Positions 1-12,666 of a DNA stretch of 64,000 bases are shown in pieces. A model generated the notes under the pieces. That model searched no databases and was not told where the DNA came from. It saw nothing but the letters and a program-made list of their open reading frames with translations. The stretch's first letter is position 1. Every line of letters begins with the position of its first letter. The DNA comes from Nicotiana tabacum. Lineage: Eukaryota > Streptophyta > Magnoliopsida > Solanales > Solanaceae. The DNA is taken from NCBI RefSeq assembly GCF_000715075.1, contig NC_134097.1, positions 127,532,997 to 127,596,996 of the forward strand, in the 5' to 3' direction. Both the position numbers and the translations under genes were made by a program.

Positions 1-2596
1 TTGTGAAAAAGGAGGTGATCAAGTGGTTGGATGTCGGGGTTATGTACCCCATCTCTAATATCTCTTAGACTTCGCCGATGCAATGTGTGCCGAAGAAGGG
101 TGGTATGACCATGGTTACCAATGTGCAAAATGAGTTGAGTCCTACCAACACTATCACCGGATGGAGGGTGTGCATGGATTACCGCAAGTTGAATAAAGTG
201 ACCCGCAAAAATCAGTTTCCATTCCCTTTTCTTGATTAGATGCTAGACAGACTTGCTGGGCGTGCCTTCTACTATTTCTTGGATGGGCATTCTAGGTACA
301 ACCAAATTTTGATTACTCCGAAAAATCAGGAGAAAACTACATTCACTTGTCCGTATGGGACCTTTGCCTTTTCTAGGATGCCATTTAGGTTGTGTAATGC
401 ACTGGCTACATTCCGGCGGTGTATGATGGCCATATTTACCGACATGGTGGAGGACATTTTGGAGGTGTTTATGGACGACTTCAGTATTGTGGGTGACTTA
501 TTTGATGAATGTTTAAACAATCTTGATAGGGTGTTGGCCCGTTGTGAAGAAACCAATCTTGTTCTTAATTGGAAGAAATGCCACTTCATGGTTGAGGAGG
601 GCATAGTCCTCGCTATAGAGTTGGACAAAGCTAAAATTGAAGTGATTTCAAGGCTTCCTCCCCCTACTTCAGTCAAGGGGGTTAGAAGTTTTCTTGGGCA
701 TGTGGGGTTCTACCGAAGATTCATTAAAGACTTTTCTAAGGTAGTGAATCCCTTGTTCAAGGTATTGGAAAAAGATGCCAAGTTCATGTTCAATGAGGAA
801 TGCATAATAGCCTTTGAACTCCTCAAGTACAAGTTGACCACCACTCATATTATTACCGCACCCAATTGGAGCTTGCCTTTTGAGCTCATGTGTGACACGA
901 ATGATGTTGCGGTTGAGGCAGTCTTGGGTCAAAGAGTGAATAAAATATTTCATATGGTGTATTATGCGAGCAAGACAATGAATGATGCTCAAGTGAATTA
1001 CATGGTGACTATAAAATAGTTGTTGGCTATTGTGTTCGCAATGGAGAAATTTCGGCTGTACCTCATGGGCGCCAAGGTCATAGTTCATACTGATCATGCT
1101 GCACTCCGATACTTGATGACGAAGAAGAATTCCAAAGCTAGGCTGATGCGATGAGTCTTGTTACTTCAAGAATTTGATTTGGATATTGTGGACCGGAAAG
1201 GGTGTGTAAACCAGGTGGCGAACCACTTGTCCCACTTGGAGAGGAGGGGAGGCCTCGTGATGGCCTAAAGATCAATAATTCATTTCCCGATGATCAACTC
1301 CTTTCTGTGTCGGTGAATGGTATGCCATGGTTTGTGGACGTTGCTAATTTCCTTGTGACTGGTATTGTCCCGTGTGAGCTCTCTTCTAACCAAATGAATA
1401 AGCTTAAACGGGATAGTTTGGACTTCTATTGGGATGGGCCGTACTTGTTTAAAATCTGCACTGATGGTGTGATCTGAAGATTTGTCCCGGAGGAGGAGCA
1501 ATTGAGTATCTTAGAGGCTTGTCATTCCTCCCCCTATGGTGGTCATCAGGGTGGGGTGAGGACCGTTTTGAAGGTTGTTAGTTGTGGGTTTTACTGGCCA
1601 ACTTTGTACAAGGATGCGAGTGATCTTGTGAAGAGATACGACGAATGTCAAAGAGCGGGTGGAATTTCGAAGAAGGATGAGATGCCTCTCAATACTATAC
1701 TTGAAGTTGATATTTGGGGCATTGATTTCATGGGCCCGTTTGTTAGTTCATATGGCAACACATACATTCTAATGGCAGTTGATTATGTTTCAAAGTGGGT
1801 TGAGGCCATGAATTTACCCAATAATGAGGCCCGGAGTGTTGTTGCATTTCTCAAGAAGAGTATTTTTACTAGGTTTGGCACTCCTCGAGAAATCATAAGT
1901 GATGGGGGGTCTCATTTTTGCAATAGAGCTTTTGACACGTTTCTTGCAAAGTATGGTGTCAATTACAAATTTTCTACCCGTTATCATCCTCAGGCGAGTG
2001 GCCAATTTGAAGTCTCAAACAGGGAAATCAAGAGTATATTGTCAAAGACGGTCAATGCAAATAGGACCAATTGGTCAAAGAAAATGGATAATGCTTTATG
2101 GGCTTATAGGACTACATACAAGACTCTGATTGGTATGTCTCTGTATCGGTTAGTGTTTGAGAAAGCTTGCCATCTACCGGTTGAGTTAGAATACAATGCC
2201 ATGTGGGCTTTGAGGAAGCTGAATCTTGGATGGGATGTGGCAGCAAATCTTCGTGTGGAGCAGCTTAATGAACTTGATGAATTCCAATTTCATACCTACT
2301 CTAGTTCGTCCTTGTATAAGGACAAGATGAAGTACCTTCATGATAAGTATGCTCGTAGCAAAGAGTTCAAAGTGGGTGATTTGGTTCTCTTGTTCAATTC
2401 TGGGTTACGGCTGTTTTTGGGAAAGCTTAAGTCGAAATGGAGTGGACCTTTTGAAGTGGTGCTTGTGACTCCTTTTGGTGCACTTGACTTGAAAAACAAA
2501 AATGGGGAGGTCTTCAGAGTTAATGGGCACAGAGTCAAGCACTATCTTGGCAAGATTAATGACAGCCACGTGGTGGCACTAATCCATCTAAAATGA
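1..2596 (+). pseudogene. Outer Athila pol fragment: RT, RNase H, integrase (broken)
   Basis: This stretch encodes reverse transcriptase from about 110, RNase H around 850-1250 and integrase from about 1480 to the terminal TGA at 2594-2596. The RT catalytic motif FMDDFS is visible near 468-485. Breaks seen: a TAG near 68, a TAG at 238, a TAG at 1017-1019, a TGA near 1154, a frameshift near 1240 and a TGA at 1475-1477 where the inner copy has Arg. Near 610 a short in-frame deletion removes the LGH-type motif after the RT palm that the inner copy retains. In integrase the catalytic Asp at 1901-1903 is kept, but one zinc-finger Cys is Tyr at 1637-1639. From 1502 to the end the reading frame is uninterrupted. 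The N-terminal part (gag, protease) is beyond the left edge. Confidence 0.9.
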
Positions 2597-2658
2597 TTTG
2601 ATGGTAAACTGCGTCGTGCCGCGACGTTAAATCAGACGCTTCTTTGGAGGCAACCCAT

Positions 2659-5600
2659 TGTTGATACCCAATTTTTTCCTATATATTTTAAATATGTATA
2701 AATACTTTCAAAATAGCATATATACGCATATATAAGTATGCACAAGGTTTTATAAAATTTTCCATAATTTTAAGTGTCTAAATTGATTTATTTTCTCCCA
2801 TTTTATGCATAAAATCCCCAATAATTATTTCCAAAATTATTGTTATGATAATTTATTGATTTTATTTCTATACTTATGCCAAAATATTGCTAATATAATT
2901 TTTATGAATTTTTATAATTACATTTAGTATTTTTAAGCTAAATTATATATAATTGCAATGTTAGCCCATTTTAAGGTATAATTATATTTTATATGCGTAA
3001 AATTGATCCCTATATTTTTAAAATGATAATTATGTATTTTTAAATCATTTTGGCACATTAAATTATTTTCCATAAATTACTTACTATTTATTATAAATTA
3101 AAATAGAGAAAACTAGCTATTTAAATCATAGCCAGATTTGGCTTTCAATTTTAGCCTAATTCTAACCTAATACCAGCCCAATTTCCTACCTAATTAACCC
3201 GACCCAGACCCTATAAACTCCTACCCAAACCCGGAACCCATCTACCCGATCAAATTCTGATCCTTGATCTCCCAGATCAACGGTCCAAATAAGCCCTTTC
3301 CTTTTTTAAATTCATACGACCCCATAACCCTAGGTCATTTCTAAAATCCACCGCCTTCAGATGCTCTCACCTCTCTCAACCTAACCCTAATCCCCTTCAA
3401 TCGCCGCCTCCTTCTCCGGTCATCTCCGGCGACTGCCTTTCTATCCCAAGCCCCCAATGGGTCCTTCATCGCCTTGCTCATCATCTCTGAGGCCTTCAAG
3501 GGTCCTGGTCCATGCCGATTTGGATCTAGGGTTTCTGTTTCTATTGTTCATGGCTTCTCCGGTTTGATTTTAGGCAAAATCACACCATATATGTTACGAT
3601 CCTTGAAGTTTACAACAAGTTCTTCCATTTCTATTTGGGTTTCCTTTGAAACCCTAACTCTCGTTTGAGTCTCTTAGATCTGTGCTATTTTTAACGCTTT
3701 AAGTCTGTTTCTTCCTATGTTTTGCACTATTCTCGAACGTTTTCTAAAAGATCCTCAACTTTAAACCGTTTTACTCTCTTTAAAATTAGGGTTTCTCGGA
3801 GTTTCTTCTACACTTGTTTAACCAATTTTTCTTTATGTTTAAACCTCTTTCCTCGCATATCTTGACTGATTTTATGTTCTTAATGCTTTCTCAACTCGAC
3901 TTTGTTAAAAACCCTAATTTTGTAGATCTTCTTTGTTTTGTTCTGTGTGTTAGCCTGACTACTTGATTTTTGTTAAGTTTCTGTTGGTTACCATGCTTCG
4001 AATGTGTTTTCTACTGAGTCTTTTGCCTATTTGTATCACCTCTGTGTGATTGTTATTCATCTTGATTTGTTCATCTCTTGCTTCTTTCTATCGATATGGC
4101 TGACCTTGCTTGTTTGCTATGTCTGTTCGTTCTTCTCTATTTATATGTTGCAATATAGCATCATGACCCTCTCTTGGTTTGATTCTGATTTCCTTATTTG
4201 ATGGTTCGATTGAAAGGTTTTCTTTTAAAACCCTAAAATTCTACTCGTCTGTTTAAATTGACTGATTTCATTACCTTATCTGCTATGGTACTTTATTTTA
4301 CTGAGTCATTTCCTTAATTGAGGTTTTCTGAATTTAGTCCTAATTGACTACCCCATGCTTACTGAACCTTGATTCTTTCCTTATTAGTCCTGTACTGATT
4401 TTCTTTTTCTTGCCTTATATGATGTTGTTTCTTACTGTTTGATTTAACTCCCTTAACTTAAGGGATTACTTCCTTGATTTTCTAATTGATTGATTCTGGG
4501 TTCCTCAATTATTGTGCTACTATGATTCTTACCTTATTTTACTACTTATTTTCAACTATAAGTACTCCAGTCTTTCATTAACACAAACACAAACACTTGG
4601 GTTCAAAAACTACCTCTCTTACTAAAATCTCTACTCTCTCTCTCTCTTTTGTGCTATATGCTACTATTAGTCGGCTGCAAGCCAAGGCTAATCATTTGTG
4701 CTCTCTTGTTCTCTCATTCTGCTTACTTTTCTCTTCACTGGTATGTCCTAGTTTCAATTTAAATTTCCAACAACAACATGCTTCTCTTATTTCTAGTTTG
4801 CTTCTACTTGTGGTTCTGTTGTGAAACTTGTAGTTAAGGTTATCAGCATGTTATTATGTCTCCCCTTTCCTTTAGATTAGTATATTCCCTTGTGTGTGTT
4901 TCTGAGCATGCCTTACCAGTTGTCTCTTATTTATTGTCTCCCTACCACCCTATATCCCCAGGAATTCCCCAATCCCTATCACCCCTCTATGTGGTTGTGT
5001 CCTTCATGTCTGGTTTGTGACCATGCCAGTGTCAGCTGTTTCTGAGCATGTCTAAACCAGTCCTAAGACCTTTGCTGGGCTATGTGTTTGTAGCCAAATG
5101 TCTATATGTCCCAAACTCCTTGACCCTGTGTGACTACTAAATTCATTTGGATTCTATAACTAGTTGTGTGTGATCCTATCCTAAGGTGTTTGAGATTTGT
5201 TAACTACTCCAATCCCTTTTTCAAAAATCTCTGTTGCTTTACTAATTACTTTCAAAATAGACTTTCTAATATAGTCGTTAATAAACCTTTTCAACTTGTG
5301 TCCTGCACTTTCACTTTACTCTTAGTCAATAAGTTCTACCCCCTCTAGTATGTGTACTACCTTGGGTTCCTCTTGAGAGCCCTTTGAACTCTGGCATACT
5401 AAGGTTGGCCTTTCCACACTGCACTAGTTCAATTCTTGGTTGCTAAGTCTAGGTGTAGCACTACTCGGGGTCCTTGAGACCCTTAGGGAACTTTGATGCA
5501 CCTAGACTCTGATTTGTCTATGGAATTGAGGCTTGTGAGACCATTGGAGGCTTTGAAAAACTTGGGCCTAATTGCAGGCTCCCTATAGAATAGCTTCTTT

Positions 5601-7266
5601 ATTTCTACTTTTACTTATGTAATTCATTCATTGGCCTGTAATAATTTGTAAACAGATATTTGGGGTATTTAGTAAAAGGGTGGGTAGATGCATACTTTAA
5701 AGGGTAATACGGGTAGAGATCCTGCTCTTAGGACATTATTTTTGAAGTCTGACTGCTTGCATAAATAGAAAACATGCTCATAGGCTTGCTCTTTCTGATT
5801 GCTTTGTCTAATAGAAATCATGCCAATAGGATTTCACGTTTAGGTTTGTTTGCATCAAGTAGAAATCATGTTCACAAGGTTCTGCATTTTGTCATGTTAG
5901 AAACCATGTTTATAGGTGCCAAACAATCATGTCTTAAATCAGTTCAATAATAGATGTTATGCCTATAGGACTCAACTCCGATTCAGTTATAATAAGTCTT
6001 TCTGTATGTTGCTGCAAATCAATTAAAATCAGTAATACGCCTAGATATCATGCCTATAGGGATCTCTACTCGCAATTCTATCTGATAATTTAATTTAGCC
6101 TAATAAATCAACTTCACTACGCCTCGTTCATTTTTAAAACTGGTCTTATTAGGTATTAACATCTCCTGAAACAAGTTCTTTCAAAATTGCCTAAATCTCA
6201 TTAGATATCATACTTATAGGTATTAAAGGAGTCTATTTCAAAAACCTATTTGTTTAGGCATTAACATAGGCACCAGTATTCTGCATATAGGCAAGCCTTA
6301 GGGTGTTTTTTTAAACTGCATTTCCCTGAAGCTGTCTCTATCGCTTAACGTTCTAACTAGTTTTTAAAAAGAGTCCCTAGGTAATCACTAGGGTATAACT
6401 TCTGGGTATAAAAGTTTGGTCTGTTTCTGCATATTCACTTAGAGATCCTGCTTTAGGATTTTTTGATTAATAAAGACCTTAACTATATTTGAGTTGCACT
6501 GCTTGTATGTTTGTTTGAGGAGGAAACTTTGAGCCTCTTAATTGCTCCCATTATGTGTTAAAGTCCTAAATGTTTTGACTGTCGCCTTAGAATTTTTGTC
6601 TTTCCAAACCTTAGGGGTACGTCTAGAACTACCTATAGGTAGAGGTCCTAACTCCCTCCAGGACCATTAAGAAGGGACGGGTAGCAGCACGCAATAGGAA
6701 TCATTGACCAAATACTCGCTTTGCATGACCAATAAGGGGATGGGAAGGGTAGACATGAGATATGATGACTACGCGTTAATGTCACATGTAGCCCCTCATT
6801 GAGGAGTGTTTACCGGAAATTGCGTGGGGTGATCCTATAGTATAAACAACCTAGGACCCCTCTTTACCAAATCCTCTCTTTATTTAAACTTTTGTTTTTA
6901 CAACTTGTTCAAACCTTTATCTTGTTACTCGAGTTATCTAACGTGCTTTACTTACAACTTATTTGATTCAACTGTTTATATGGACTAATTTGTGAATATA
7001 AGTTCGGCCGGGACCTACAATTGTGGACCAATAGGGGTGCCTAACACCTTCCCCTCGAGGTTATTTTGAGCTCTCACCCTAATCTCTGGTAATGCAAACC
7101 AACTCAAGAGTTAATCGCTCTAGGTGCCGTAACGCACCATAATCCGTTAGGTGGTGACTCTTCAAATACCCAACTCCTAAAAGGAAATGAGTCATCACAC
7201 CCCGTGAATGTCGAAACTCGGACCTCTCCCCCCATCAAAAAGGGGTTGGAAGAAGGGGGCGCGACA
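2659..7266 (+). mobile_element. Solo LTR, probable Tat/Ogre lineage, 4.6 kb
   Basis: The segment starts TGTTGATACCC and ends GGGCGCGACA, so it has TG...CA ends with a TGT/ACA inverted repeat. It is flanked by a perfect 5-bp direct repeat CCCAT (2654-2658 and 7267-7271). The outer Athila sequence reads straight across when the segment is removed, matching the inner copy at about 19400. There is no gag, pol, primer site or second LTR, so it is a recombination-derived solo LTR. A TATAAA at about 3211 followed by C-rich leader-like sequence is the probable U3/R boundary. The 3' 250 bp carries the 'gtgcctaacacctt / taggtgccgtaacgcacc' style typical of plant Tat/Ogre LTRs (lineage from memory). The short ORFs inside it are not genes. 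Confidence 0.82.
5760..6300 (+). repeat. Dispersed CATGCCTATAGG-type motif cluster in the solo LTR
   Basis: About eight loosely spaced copies of a motif close to ATCATGCCTATAGG occur here, for example near 5770, 5818, 5865, 5903, 5957, 6048, 6204 and 6284. Spacing is irregular (about 40-110 bp), so this is not a simple tandem array. It lies downstream of the presumed TATA box, in the R/U5 part of the LTR. Function is unknown. Confidence 0.55.
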
Positions 7267-7419
7267 CCCATGTGTCTTTCTTTTTGTTTTTATTTGATTT
7301 TCTTGTTAGTGTAGGATTTGCTGTTGTACTAACTGGTTGTGAGATGTGTGTAGGGTTGTTTTGATGCAGTGCAGAACCAAATTGGAAAAATGTTGCACTC
7401 TCTGAAGTTTGGACCATTG

Positions 7420-7645
7420 CCGCATTGCATTTTTCGCGGTCGCAATGGCCTTATTGCGGGGGCAAAATTTCATTGCAGTCTGCAGTGTTGAATGATAAAA
7501 AGTGGAGGTTCTCTGAAGTTGTCACCGCGGACGTGGAGCATTTCTTGTGGTCCGCGGTGACATCCTTGCCAGTGCTTCTTGTGGTTCAGTACCGCGGACC
7601 GCGGTGGGTAGGTAGCGTGAGTCCCAGGTCCTTTTTCTATAAATA
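7420..7645 (+). promoter_or_regulatory. Candidate internal promoter of the outer ORF3
   Basis: A GC-rich tract built of GCGGTCGC/GCGGACCGCGG-type blocks runs from about 7420 to 7612 and is followed by TATAAATA at 7638-7645. The inner copy has the same order (tract, then TATAAATA at 19865-19872), and the sequence after the TATA box is also similar (both contain a TACTGTTCA-type segment ~60-70 bp downstream). The LTR promoters have the same layout. Promoter activity is inferred from this conservation only. Confidence 0.5.
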
Positions 7646-7769
7646 GGACCTCAGACCTTCATTTACACTTTTTGCTCATTTGCTCTCTAAATAGAAAAAG
7701 TACTGTTCATCACGCCCTAAATGCACAAATTCAAACACTAATTATCAAGCATCTGTATTACATCTCATC

Positions 7770-8365
7770 TCTGGTACTTCAAATCTTTCCCTAATCTTTA
7801 ATTTTATTTTATTTTCTTTTAATTCGTTAGTTTGTACTTCTTTATCTTTCCTTTTCTTTCAATTTTTAGCTTAGGGTTGCATAATGTTGTTTAGATTAGG
7901 GTTAATTAGTTAAAAATAATGATTGACTATCTAGTGGGTTGATAATATATGGATTAAGGCTAAAATTGAGAAAAATTTTGAAACCCTAGGTTGGTGTTGC
8001 TGAGTATCTCTTACCGCGACCGCGGTAGATTTTTGCGGTCCACGAGGCCTCTCCGCGGCCGCGATGGTAAACTTCAGAGGGGTCAAATTTTAAGGACCGC
8101 AATCGCGGTTGATTTTTTGCGGACCGCGGTGCCTTAACGCGGCCGCACACAATTTTTTGCGATCCGTGGCGACTTGACTTAGAGAGTGGGTAGTCTGAAC
8201 CCCACTCCACTGCGGTTTGCGGTGCTATTTTATGCGGCCCGCGGTGGTGCCTTTGCAGCCGCAATATTTTTTATGCGGTTCACAGTCAGCTATTTTCATG
8301 TATATTCTTCACTGTTTCTTTTGGTACTGTGATACTAACAAACTTTAACTGAATTTCATTTGCAG
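7770..8365 (+). promoter_or_regulatory. Putative 5'-leader intron upstream of outer ORF3, containing a second GC array
   Basis: A possible donor (CTG|GTACTT, about 7769) and a clear acceptor-like TTTCATTTGCAG ending at 8365 bracket this stretch; the ORF3 ATG follows four bases later at 8369. A second 21-bp-period GC array lies at about 8015-8290 inside it. The acceptor and its position directly before the ATG are conserved in the inner copy at 20701. The donor is less certain. Confidence 0.4.
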
Positions 8366-8368
8366 AAA

Positions 8369-10389
8369 ATGGTTAAATCAAGAGGAGGTGGTGAAAAATA
8401 GAAAGGAAAAGGAGAGTCCTCCCAGGGTAGGGGACGAGGAATGATCAAATTGACCCCCCAAGTCCGGAAAGCAATTGGAGATACAAGAAAGCAAATCAAG
8501 GCTGCAAATAGAGCTGCTTCCCATTCAGAGGGAAGTGAGTATGTACCCTCCCGAGAGGCATCTGACTATGATTCAGTGCCGGAGTATGTTCCTGACCTCC
8601 TGGGGAGGTTTAGATTGAGAGATGTGCCCACACCTCCGGGCTCTCCTACTGCTCAAGCTTCAGTTCAAATTTCTTCTGAGTCATCTGAGGACTCAGCAGA
8701 GAGCAGTGACAGTGCAACATCTATTTCACCCATAGCTTTAACACCCGGGGAGGATCCCATTGCTGAAGAAGAAGGGGGAGAACCCCAAACCGGGGGGTGG
8801 AGAGAACTAGAAACCTGGAGGCTTGGCAGGATAGATTTGTTAGTGAGATAGCATACCACAAGTTTCGAGAGTGGTGGCCTCAGAGGAAGTTGATTCTTGA
8901 GTGACAATTCATTGAGAGGGACCTTCTGCCTCACAACCCTAATATGAAGAGGCAATTCAGAGAGAGACCGAGCTGGGAATATTTTACAAGAAAAGTTGAG
9001 GAGGCAAACGAGCACTTAGTTAAGGAGTTCTACACTAATGTTGCCCACATCAAAAAGGGCACTAAAGTGACTAAGGTGTGGAATCTGACAGTGAAGTTTG
9101 ATAGGAAGACAATTAATGACTACCTGGGCTTTCCGGAGGAAGATTAATCATTATACTTAGAAAAGGTAACATTGGATGAGGCAGCCCGTCCGTGGTTGGC
9201 AGAATACCTGGCACTCCCGGGCACCACCCCAGCTTGGTTGACATTAGGGGTTAAAATTCTGAGGAAAACTTTAAACTTCGAGGCAAAGGGGTGGGAGACT
9301 TTCGTATGCAGCACGCTGGACCCCACTACTCTTGAGAACTCTCTGCCTGTCTTTCGGTCAATATTGGTAGCTTCTATCATGGCGGGGTACCCGATCAACA
9401 TCGAGAATATTATGTCTAGGGTGATCACACGGGTAGTCAATGAAGGTGATAGATCATACCCTTTCCCAAATTTCCTAACAATGTACTTTGAGGACCAGGA
9501 TGTGGAGAAAAGGAAGTTTGATGTGAAGGTAAAACAAAAGATGCTTTTTTCCTGGTATAGCCTAAAGGGTGATGACAACCCTAAAGCCAAAGATCCTAAA
9601 GGAAAAGCCACTACCTCTACTAGCCAGTCTGAAGAGCCAGTAGTAGTAGTCCCATCTGCTTAGCCTCCCTCAGCTACACCAGACATTACCCCAGAACCCT
9701 CTACTTCCACCGCTCCAAATATTCCCTCATCCACAGCCTACCCTTTGACTGTCCACCACTTGAGCCAAACCCTTGCCAGTATCAACAACTGGATGCAGGC
9801 AGCTACTTCTAAGTTGTCTGTGCTTTCTAGCTCGATGGCAGCCCAGTCCGTACCCCCACAGCCACAGATTCCAGCTTCAGTGAAGGAGACTCTCAAGGAG
9901 CTTCTGGACAACCAGAAGAAGCTCCTAGAGAACCAACAGTTGATATTGGAGGTTGTAGGTACTCATGGGAAGGCATTTAAGGAGCTGACAAAGGAGACAA
10001 AGAAGCCGAGAAAGACTCGAGCTTCAAAGGAGTCTATGAAGGAGTTGAGGGTAGAAGTGGAGAAGATTAAGACTGTTGACCATCTACCATTGGAACTACT
10101 GTTGCATGAGTAGCCTCCAGCAGCTCATACTTAGCCGGAGTAGGAGCAAGAGATGGAGAGGGCACCAAAGAGGAGGAGAGTGATCCCATAGACTGATGAT
10201 GCAGTGATAGAGTTGGAGGACCCGCAGGGAGGTTCCTCTAGCTAGCCTCAGGTCCCAGTGTAGGCACAGGATACCGAGATCCAGTCACAGGTTCCCGAGT
10301 AGTCACTGGACCCAGGGACCGAGGCCCATGATCCCATGCAGACGGAGGACCAACAGGGAGTTTTTCTTTACTCTCTAACTTATTCATGA
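8369..10389 (+). pseudogene. Outer ORF3: 'putative plant transposon protein' (broken)
   Basis: This matches the inner copy's ORF3 along its length: a basic N terminus, a Ser/Glu/Pro-rich acidic stretch, the conserved domain (about 8850-9590), a Gln/Lys/Glu-rich coiled-coil region (about 9745-10110) and a basic KRRR patch near 10170. The domain is of the uncharacterised type usually labelled 'putative plant transposon protein' (name from memory). Breaks: TAG at 8399-8401, a frameshift around 8800-8850, TGA near 8902, TAA near 9146, and at least seven TAG codons between 9661 and 10305. TAG dominates, as expected for CAG-to-TAG changes. No signal peptide or membrane segment is seen, so there is no support for an envelope protein. 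Confidence 0.78.
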
Positions 10390-11946
10390 TCTATTTTTGG
10401 CTAGTTAGCATTGAGGACAATGCTAGCTTTCATTTGAGGGGGTAGCCCTATTTTGATGATGTCGGATTGTAAATATGATACTATTTCATTTTTGTTATGC
10501 TTTTTCACTTTTGGTATGTACATAATTTTACCAGTTTACTTCACTTTTCGTATTTTGCAACCTTGGTCTATATATAAAGTTACTTTCTGATGTATATATT
10601 CATCCCCTCTTATGTATATTCGTTTAAATCCCCTATTGTACATATTCAATGTACTTTCCGCATTTTCTTTCATAGCTTCTTACTTCATTTTTATAGCTTC
10701 TTATTTTGAGTTTTGCGTTCAATAAGCCTTTGGTTTTCTTAATGCCACTGTTCTTTCCAAAGGTGGAATTTGTGTGAATCGGGTGGCTCTTCCCGATGAT
10801 GGATGGCATGACAAACTTCTTAAGGGTTTGAGTCTGTTTTTTTTTTGTGTAAATAGTAGCTAATGAGTAATAGTGCCTCAAGCAAAGCTTCACTTGGGCC
10901 TAACACATTTGCCTTTGATCTTATGGTCAAAAACAAATTGGTATGTATAGGATGGTGACAGTTATGACCTTGAGACTCTTGTGTTGGTCGATAATCATCA
11001 AGTGGTTTTTCGGGACCATTTGTGTTGCTCAAATATTAGCTAAGGTTGTTTTGGGCCCCCGACTCTATCTCTTTAGCAATCCTATAGCTTGTGTGGTGAG
11101 AATTTGAATTGCAAGTCCAAGTCCCATGCCATTAGTCTAGAACTTGCCCTGAATGTTTGTCTAGGTGAAATTCTAAGTGTAGTTTGACTTGAGAAGTGAT
11201 TATAGGCTCTTCTTGATCCGAATGATATATTGAAAACATCCATAGCCTACCAATGATAATATCCCTAGTCAACCTCTTTTGAGCCATAGCCCTTTTTCTT
11301 TCAAAGACCATGATACAAGCCTTTACCCGTTCTAAAAAGACCCTCTCTTGGCACCCGATCTTTCCTTAGCACAAGGCAAAAGAATAAGTTTGGGGGGAGA
11401 GACGAGGAATGCAACAAAGTGGTAAAAGGTACAAAATGAAGAAAAGAAAAGGCACAAAGAAAAATAAAGAAAATCAAAAATTCAAAAAGAATGAACAATG
11501 TAGAAGAAATGAAGGGATTCAATAAAAGTAAAGAGCTGAAAGGTGTGGAAAGTTTAGAAAGGAGAAAAATGTTTGAAATGAACAAGAAAGAGTGAAAGTA
11601 TGTCTCTCTAACCCCTAAGAAAGAAGTAAATGACCCAAAAAGTCAAGAGAATGTGTGCCAAAATAAAGCAAATGAAGTGCTTAAAGGAAGATGGAACCTA
11701 CTTAGACCAAATATTTCCTACCCTGAACCAAAGCCTTCTCTATATCTCCACAAAAGCCCTATATGATCTTGAGTTGAATGAAACTTGCATTAGTGGTGAC
11801 TCACATAAGGGGCAAGCTTATAGTACTTAGAGCCGGACTTGTGACCTTTCTTTTTGAGATATGAGTATGTTTTCCACAATCCTCGTTCTGAGCGCTACAA
11901 CCTAAAAGTGAGGTTTGCTTATGGAAGGAGTATGAGTTTGGGTTTC
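10390..11946 (+). other. Outer Athila 3' non-coding tail (left half)
   Basis: No coding signal is seen. It parallels the inner copy's tail at 22693-24300 in blocks: the GAGGACAATGCTAGC segment (about 10410), the 'aataagccttggttttcttaatg' block near 10720, a purine-rich A/G tract from 11390 to 11600 that starts with a pseudo-polypurine TTTGGGGGGAGAG, and 'agagccggacttgtg' near 11829. It stops exactly at the GTTTC duplicated by the inner element and resumes at 26214. Confidence 0.75.
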
Positions 11947-12152
11947 TGATAAGTAGGATTTTAACATGTTTTATACCCATACTTGCTTGCGCTTTGAGTG
12001 TAATTTGCTACAAAATAGTCCCAAAATGCTTACAGATTGCGCTTGATTGCAGGTTTGAGCTATAAAGTGACAAATCATCAAAGATCGGCTCAAATCGGAG
12101 TGAAACCTGCTCAAGTGCCAAAGATCATTAAAGTAAGAACATTCAGAACTTG

Positions 12153-12618
12153 GTGCGGACCGCGTCTCACTCATGCGGCCGCACCATAGGAGTTCAGAGA
12201 CTGTGAAAATACAAGTCAAACATCACGCGGCCGCGTCCCACTTCATACGGCCCGCGTCCCTCTCCATGCGGCCCGCGTCCCTCTCCATGCGGCCGCATAA
12301 TCTTGCTATGCGGTCGCGTCCAAAAAGTTTAGAGAGTGTCATATACCAGAAGCAAACCACGCGGCCGCGTCCCACTTCATGCGGCCCGCGTCCCTATCCA
12401 TGCGGCCGCACTCTATGGTCACGCGGTCCGCATCCAAGAAGTTCAGAGAAACTGCCAAAACTATTCATGCGGCCGCTCAACAACTTTGTGCAGTCCGCGC
12501 CAGTCTTCATGCGGCCGCATTCCAAGTTTGTGCGGTCCGAATCACCATCTTCAGAGAGCAAGATTCAGAGGTCAAGCAACCCAGTGCGGCCGCGTGCTAA
12601 CTTTGTGCGGTCCGCACT
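12153..12618 (+). repeat. GC-rich 21-bp-period array in U3 of the 5' LTR
   Basis: Blocks such as ATGCGGCCGC and GTGCGGTCCGC recur at 21-bp spacing; for example, consecutive 21-mers start at about 12247, 12268 and 12289, and again at 12468, 12489, 12510 and 12531. Each block is a near-palindrome rich in CpG (GCGGCCGC, GCGGCCCGC, GCGGTCCGC), joined by ~11-bp variable spacers. Every two-turn step puts the blocks on the same DNA face. Located just upstream of the TATA box. Confidence 0.85.
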
Positions 12619-12658
12619 AACCCCGCAGGGGCATTTTTGTCCAGTTTTTCCAGCCCAC

Positions 12659-12666
12659 TATAAATA
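12659..12666 (+). promoter_or_regulatory. LTR TATA box
   Basis: TATAAATA follows the GC array by about 40 bp. The same octamer occurs in the 3' LTR (25266-25273) and in the outer 3' LTR (27069-27076). Confidence 0.75.

Noticed and set aside
3300..3680. Host gene start in C-rich sequence with an ATG and CT-rich leader
   Set aside because: It lies inside the well-delimited solo LTR, downstream of its TATA box, where a leader-like R/U5 is expected.
4637..4824. Possible signal-peptide-like small protein (hydrophobic ORF 4597-4824)
   Set aside because: It lies in T-rich sequence of the solo LTR; hydrophobicity follows from T-rich codons and there is no other gene evidence.
9144..9611. Open minus-strand frame of 155 residues
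   Set aside because: It is the shadow of the plus-strand ORF3 domain in this region.
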